Shown here piece after piece: positions 15,822-17,043 of a stretch of DNA of 17,043 bases. Both the position numbers and the translations under genes were made by a program. The stretch is taken from the NCBI GenBank assembly GCA_964439135.1, contig CAYTNN010000085.1:1-17043 (forward strand), given 5' to 3'. Origin of the DNA: JAFGPJ01 sp964439135. Its GTDB lineage: Bacteria; Planctomycetota; Phycisphaerae; Sedimentisphaerales; Anaerobacaceae. The stretch's first letter is position 1, and the number at the start of each line of letters is the position of its first letter. Under the pieces are notes generated by a model, which was given only the letters and a program-made list of their open reading frames with translations, made no database searches and was not told the origin of the DNA.

Positions 15822-16159
15822 ACCGGTTATTCACAACTGATATTTGAAGAATTGCAATAAGCTATAATCAAGCCTCAAGGACTTGTTATTCCAACGGATT
15901 TCCCCCTGCTGATTTTCTCAAGTGCGGCAATCCGTATAGACTATTCGTGACGCAGTGCTTCTATCGCGTAGGGTGTAAATATTCATCCCAGCACAAACTC
16001 TTAACCCAAAAAGAGATATATTTCGTTTCACCATAGATATTCCGCTGCATTAAATCTGCTCGCCGATGCAATGACACAAAAAGAGACTTTTCCTTACAGA
16101 AAACGCGAACACCTTGTGCTACAAAGTTCAATTGCCGAAGTCGGCTCCCCCCTACTTGC
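15822..16159. other. Gene-free interval between efflux operon and transposase
   Basis: These 338 bases contain no ORF with recognisable family features on either strand. I see only weak structures: CAAGCC-TCAA-GG-A-CTTG followed by TTATT at 15869-15890, and AAAAG-AGA-CTTTT near 16079-16091. The right part probably belongs to the end of the insertion element whose transposase stops at 16160. I could not identify a terminal inverted repeat because the other end lies outside the window. Confidence 0.6.
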
Positions 16160-17043
16160 TCAAGCAGCCAGTCTATGGTACGACTTCAGCAAACCACCCA
16201 GGCGTTCGATGCAAATAATCTCCGCTGTTTCTTCAATAGTGTGTTTGGGCTCAATGATCCTGCCCAGCGATTGGTGAATGCGTTCGTGATGGTAATACTC
16301 ACAATATTGCTCAAGAACATATTCGAGTTGGGCCACAGACGACAAAATCATATGATCCAAACACTCGGATTTTACTGATTTGACATAGCGTTCGGCGAAG
16401 CAATTCAAATCTGGACTTCGCGCAGGAAGCCGCACTGGTACCACACCAATGCTCTTCAGTATCTCATGGAATCCATCGGTTCTATACAGCGGATCACGAT
16501 CATGGATTAAATAACGTTTTCCTTGCAGAAAGCCATCTTCACTATCGGTAAGAATCTTTGCCACTTGTTTCATATAGGCCCCATCCGGTTGAAGCTTGAT
16601 AGGAGCATAAAAGACCTTCCGGGTAGAAAGCTCTATAACAAAGAATACTGTGCAGCGGACTAGTTTGTGGCTTACAAGAAGCTCAATCGTAAAGAAGTCA
16701 CAGGCGGTTAATACGTCCCAATGACTCTTGATAAACTCATGCCAGGTTGATCTGACGGTTAAGTCTGGCTCAGGATCATAACCGTTTTCGATCAATATAT
16801 TCTTTACACTGGATTTGCTGATCTTGTGGCCCAGATAAACGATTTGATCGGTGATCTTCTGGTATCCCCAGCGGGGATTTTCTTCTTTGAAACGAATCAC
16901 CAGATTGACAATCTCCGGACCTATTTGTGGTCGACCAGGTGACGTTCGGTTCTGAGATCCATCATACTTCTGGGCAATGAGTTCCCGAAACCACCGCATG
17001 ATAGTGTCTGCCGTGAACAACTCTGTACATTGCTCCAGCATCT
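16160..17043 (-). CDS. DDE (rve/integrase-core) transposase, 5' end beyond window
   Basis: The minus-strand frame runs from the right edge to a TGA at 16160-16162. It would encode at least 293 aa from the ATG at 17041 leftwards. An N-terminal helix-turn-helix-like part includes TADTIMRWFRELIAQKYDGS, then GRPQIGPEIVNLVIRFKEENPRWGYQKI. The catalytic core has D115 (TACDFFTIE), D181 (LIHDRDPLY) and E217 (FAERYVKSVKSECLD), a complete DDE triad. The tail is HHERIHQSLG ... GGLLKSYHRLAA. Similar proteins usually have about 50 more residues at the N-terminus, so the Met at 17041 is probably internal. I cannot name the IS family with confidence; it resembles the integrase-core transposases common in planctomycetes. 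It points away from the efflux operon's direction and appears intact as far as visible. Confidence 0.88.
   Translation of the reverse strand, partial: MLEQCTELFTADTIMRWFRELIAQKYDGSQNRTSPGRPQIGPEIVNLVIRFKEENPRWGYQKITDQIVYLGHKISKSSVKNILIENGYDPEPDLTVRSTWHEFIKSHWDVLTACDFFTIELLVSHKLVRCTVFFVIELSTRKVFYAPIKLQPDGAYMKQVAKILTDSEDGFLQGKRYLIHDRDPLYRTDGFHEILKSIGVVPVRLPARSPDLNCFAERYVKSVKSECLDHMILSSVAQLEYVLEQYCEYYHHERIHQSLGRIIEPKHTIEETAEIICIERLGGLLKSYHRLAA

Noticed and set aside
15869..15890. Terminator-like hairpin CAAGCC-TCAA-GG-A-CTTG then TTATT
   Set aside because: The stem is short and bulged and the T-tract is interrupted, so it is too weak to call.

Overview
The window looks like bacterial chromosome from an environmental lineage. 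The mix of families points to Planctomycetota, with Acidobacteriota the main alternative: a GAFTDA-type sigma-54 activator, very long duplicated FtsX/MacB-type permeases of the kind first described in Acidobacteria, and an rve-type transposase ending in GGLLKSYHRLAA. This placement is inferred from protein resemblance only and is tentative.

Layout. Bases 1-456 (minus strand) hold a 5'-truncated tyrosine integrase that runs off the left edge. Bases 494-3248 encode a two-component system: an NtrC-type sigma-54-dependent response regulator and an NtrY-like histidine kinase. A 154-bp gap follows. It contains a 24-bp near-perfect palindrome, a tandem 8-mer and a consensus sigma-54 promoter (TGGCAC-N5-TTGC, 3374-3388). 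The predicted transcription start lies about 3 nt before the next ATG, so the mRNA should be essentially leaderless. Bases 3403-15821 form a tripartite export operon on the plus strand: HlyD/MacA-type adaptor, ABC ATPase 1, duplicated permease P1, a 237-bp gap with a three-hairpin repeat, ABC ATPase 2, permease P2, a 78-aa chimeric ORF, permease P3, and a TolC/OprM-like outer-membrane factor. The right end (16160-17043, minus strand) is a DDE transposase cut by the window edge.

How it works together (inference). The kinase phosphorylates the regulator, which activates the sigma-54 promoter and switches on a periplasm-spanning exporter. Two ATPases can serve three large permeases. Each permease carries two FtsX domains and so resembles a covalent MacB dimer.

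Most notable observation. Permeases P2 and P3 sit in a tandem duplication (unit 2742/2763 bp). Its junction fuses the signal-peptide region of the outer-membrane factor to the last ~36 residues of ATPase 2. The fusion is in frame, and its start and stop overlap the flanking permease genes, so it bridges translation from P2 to P3. The duplicated arms are about 95% identical while the permeases between them are much more diverged. The P2 core looks more like P1 than P3. This suggests an unequal or allelic crossover that swapped permease cassettes, not a simple duplication.
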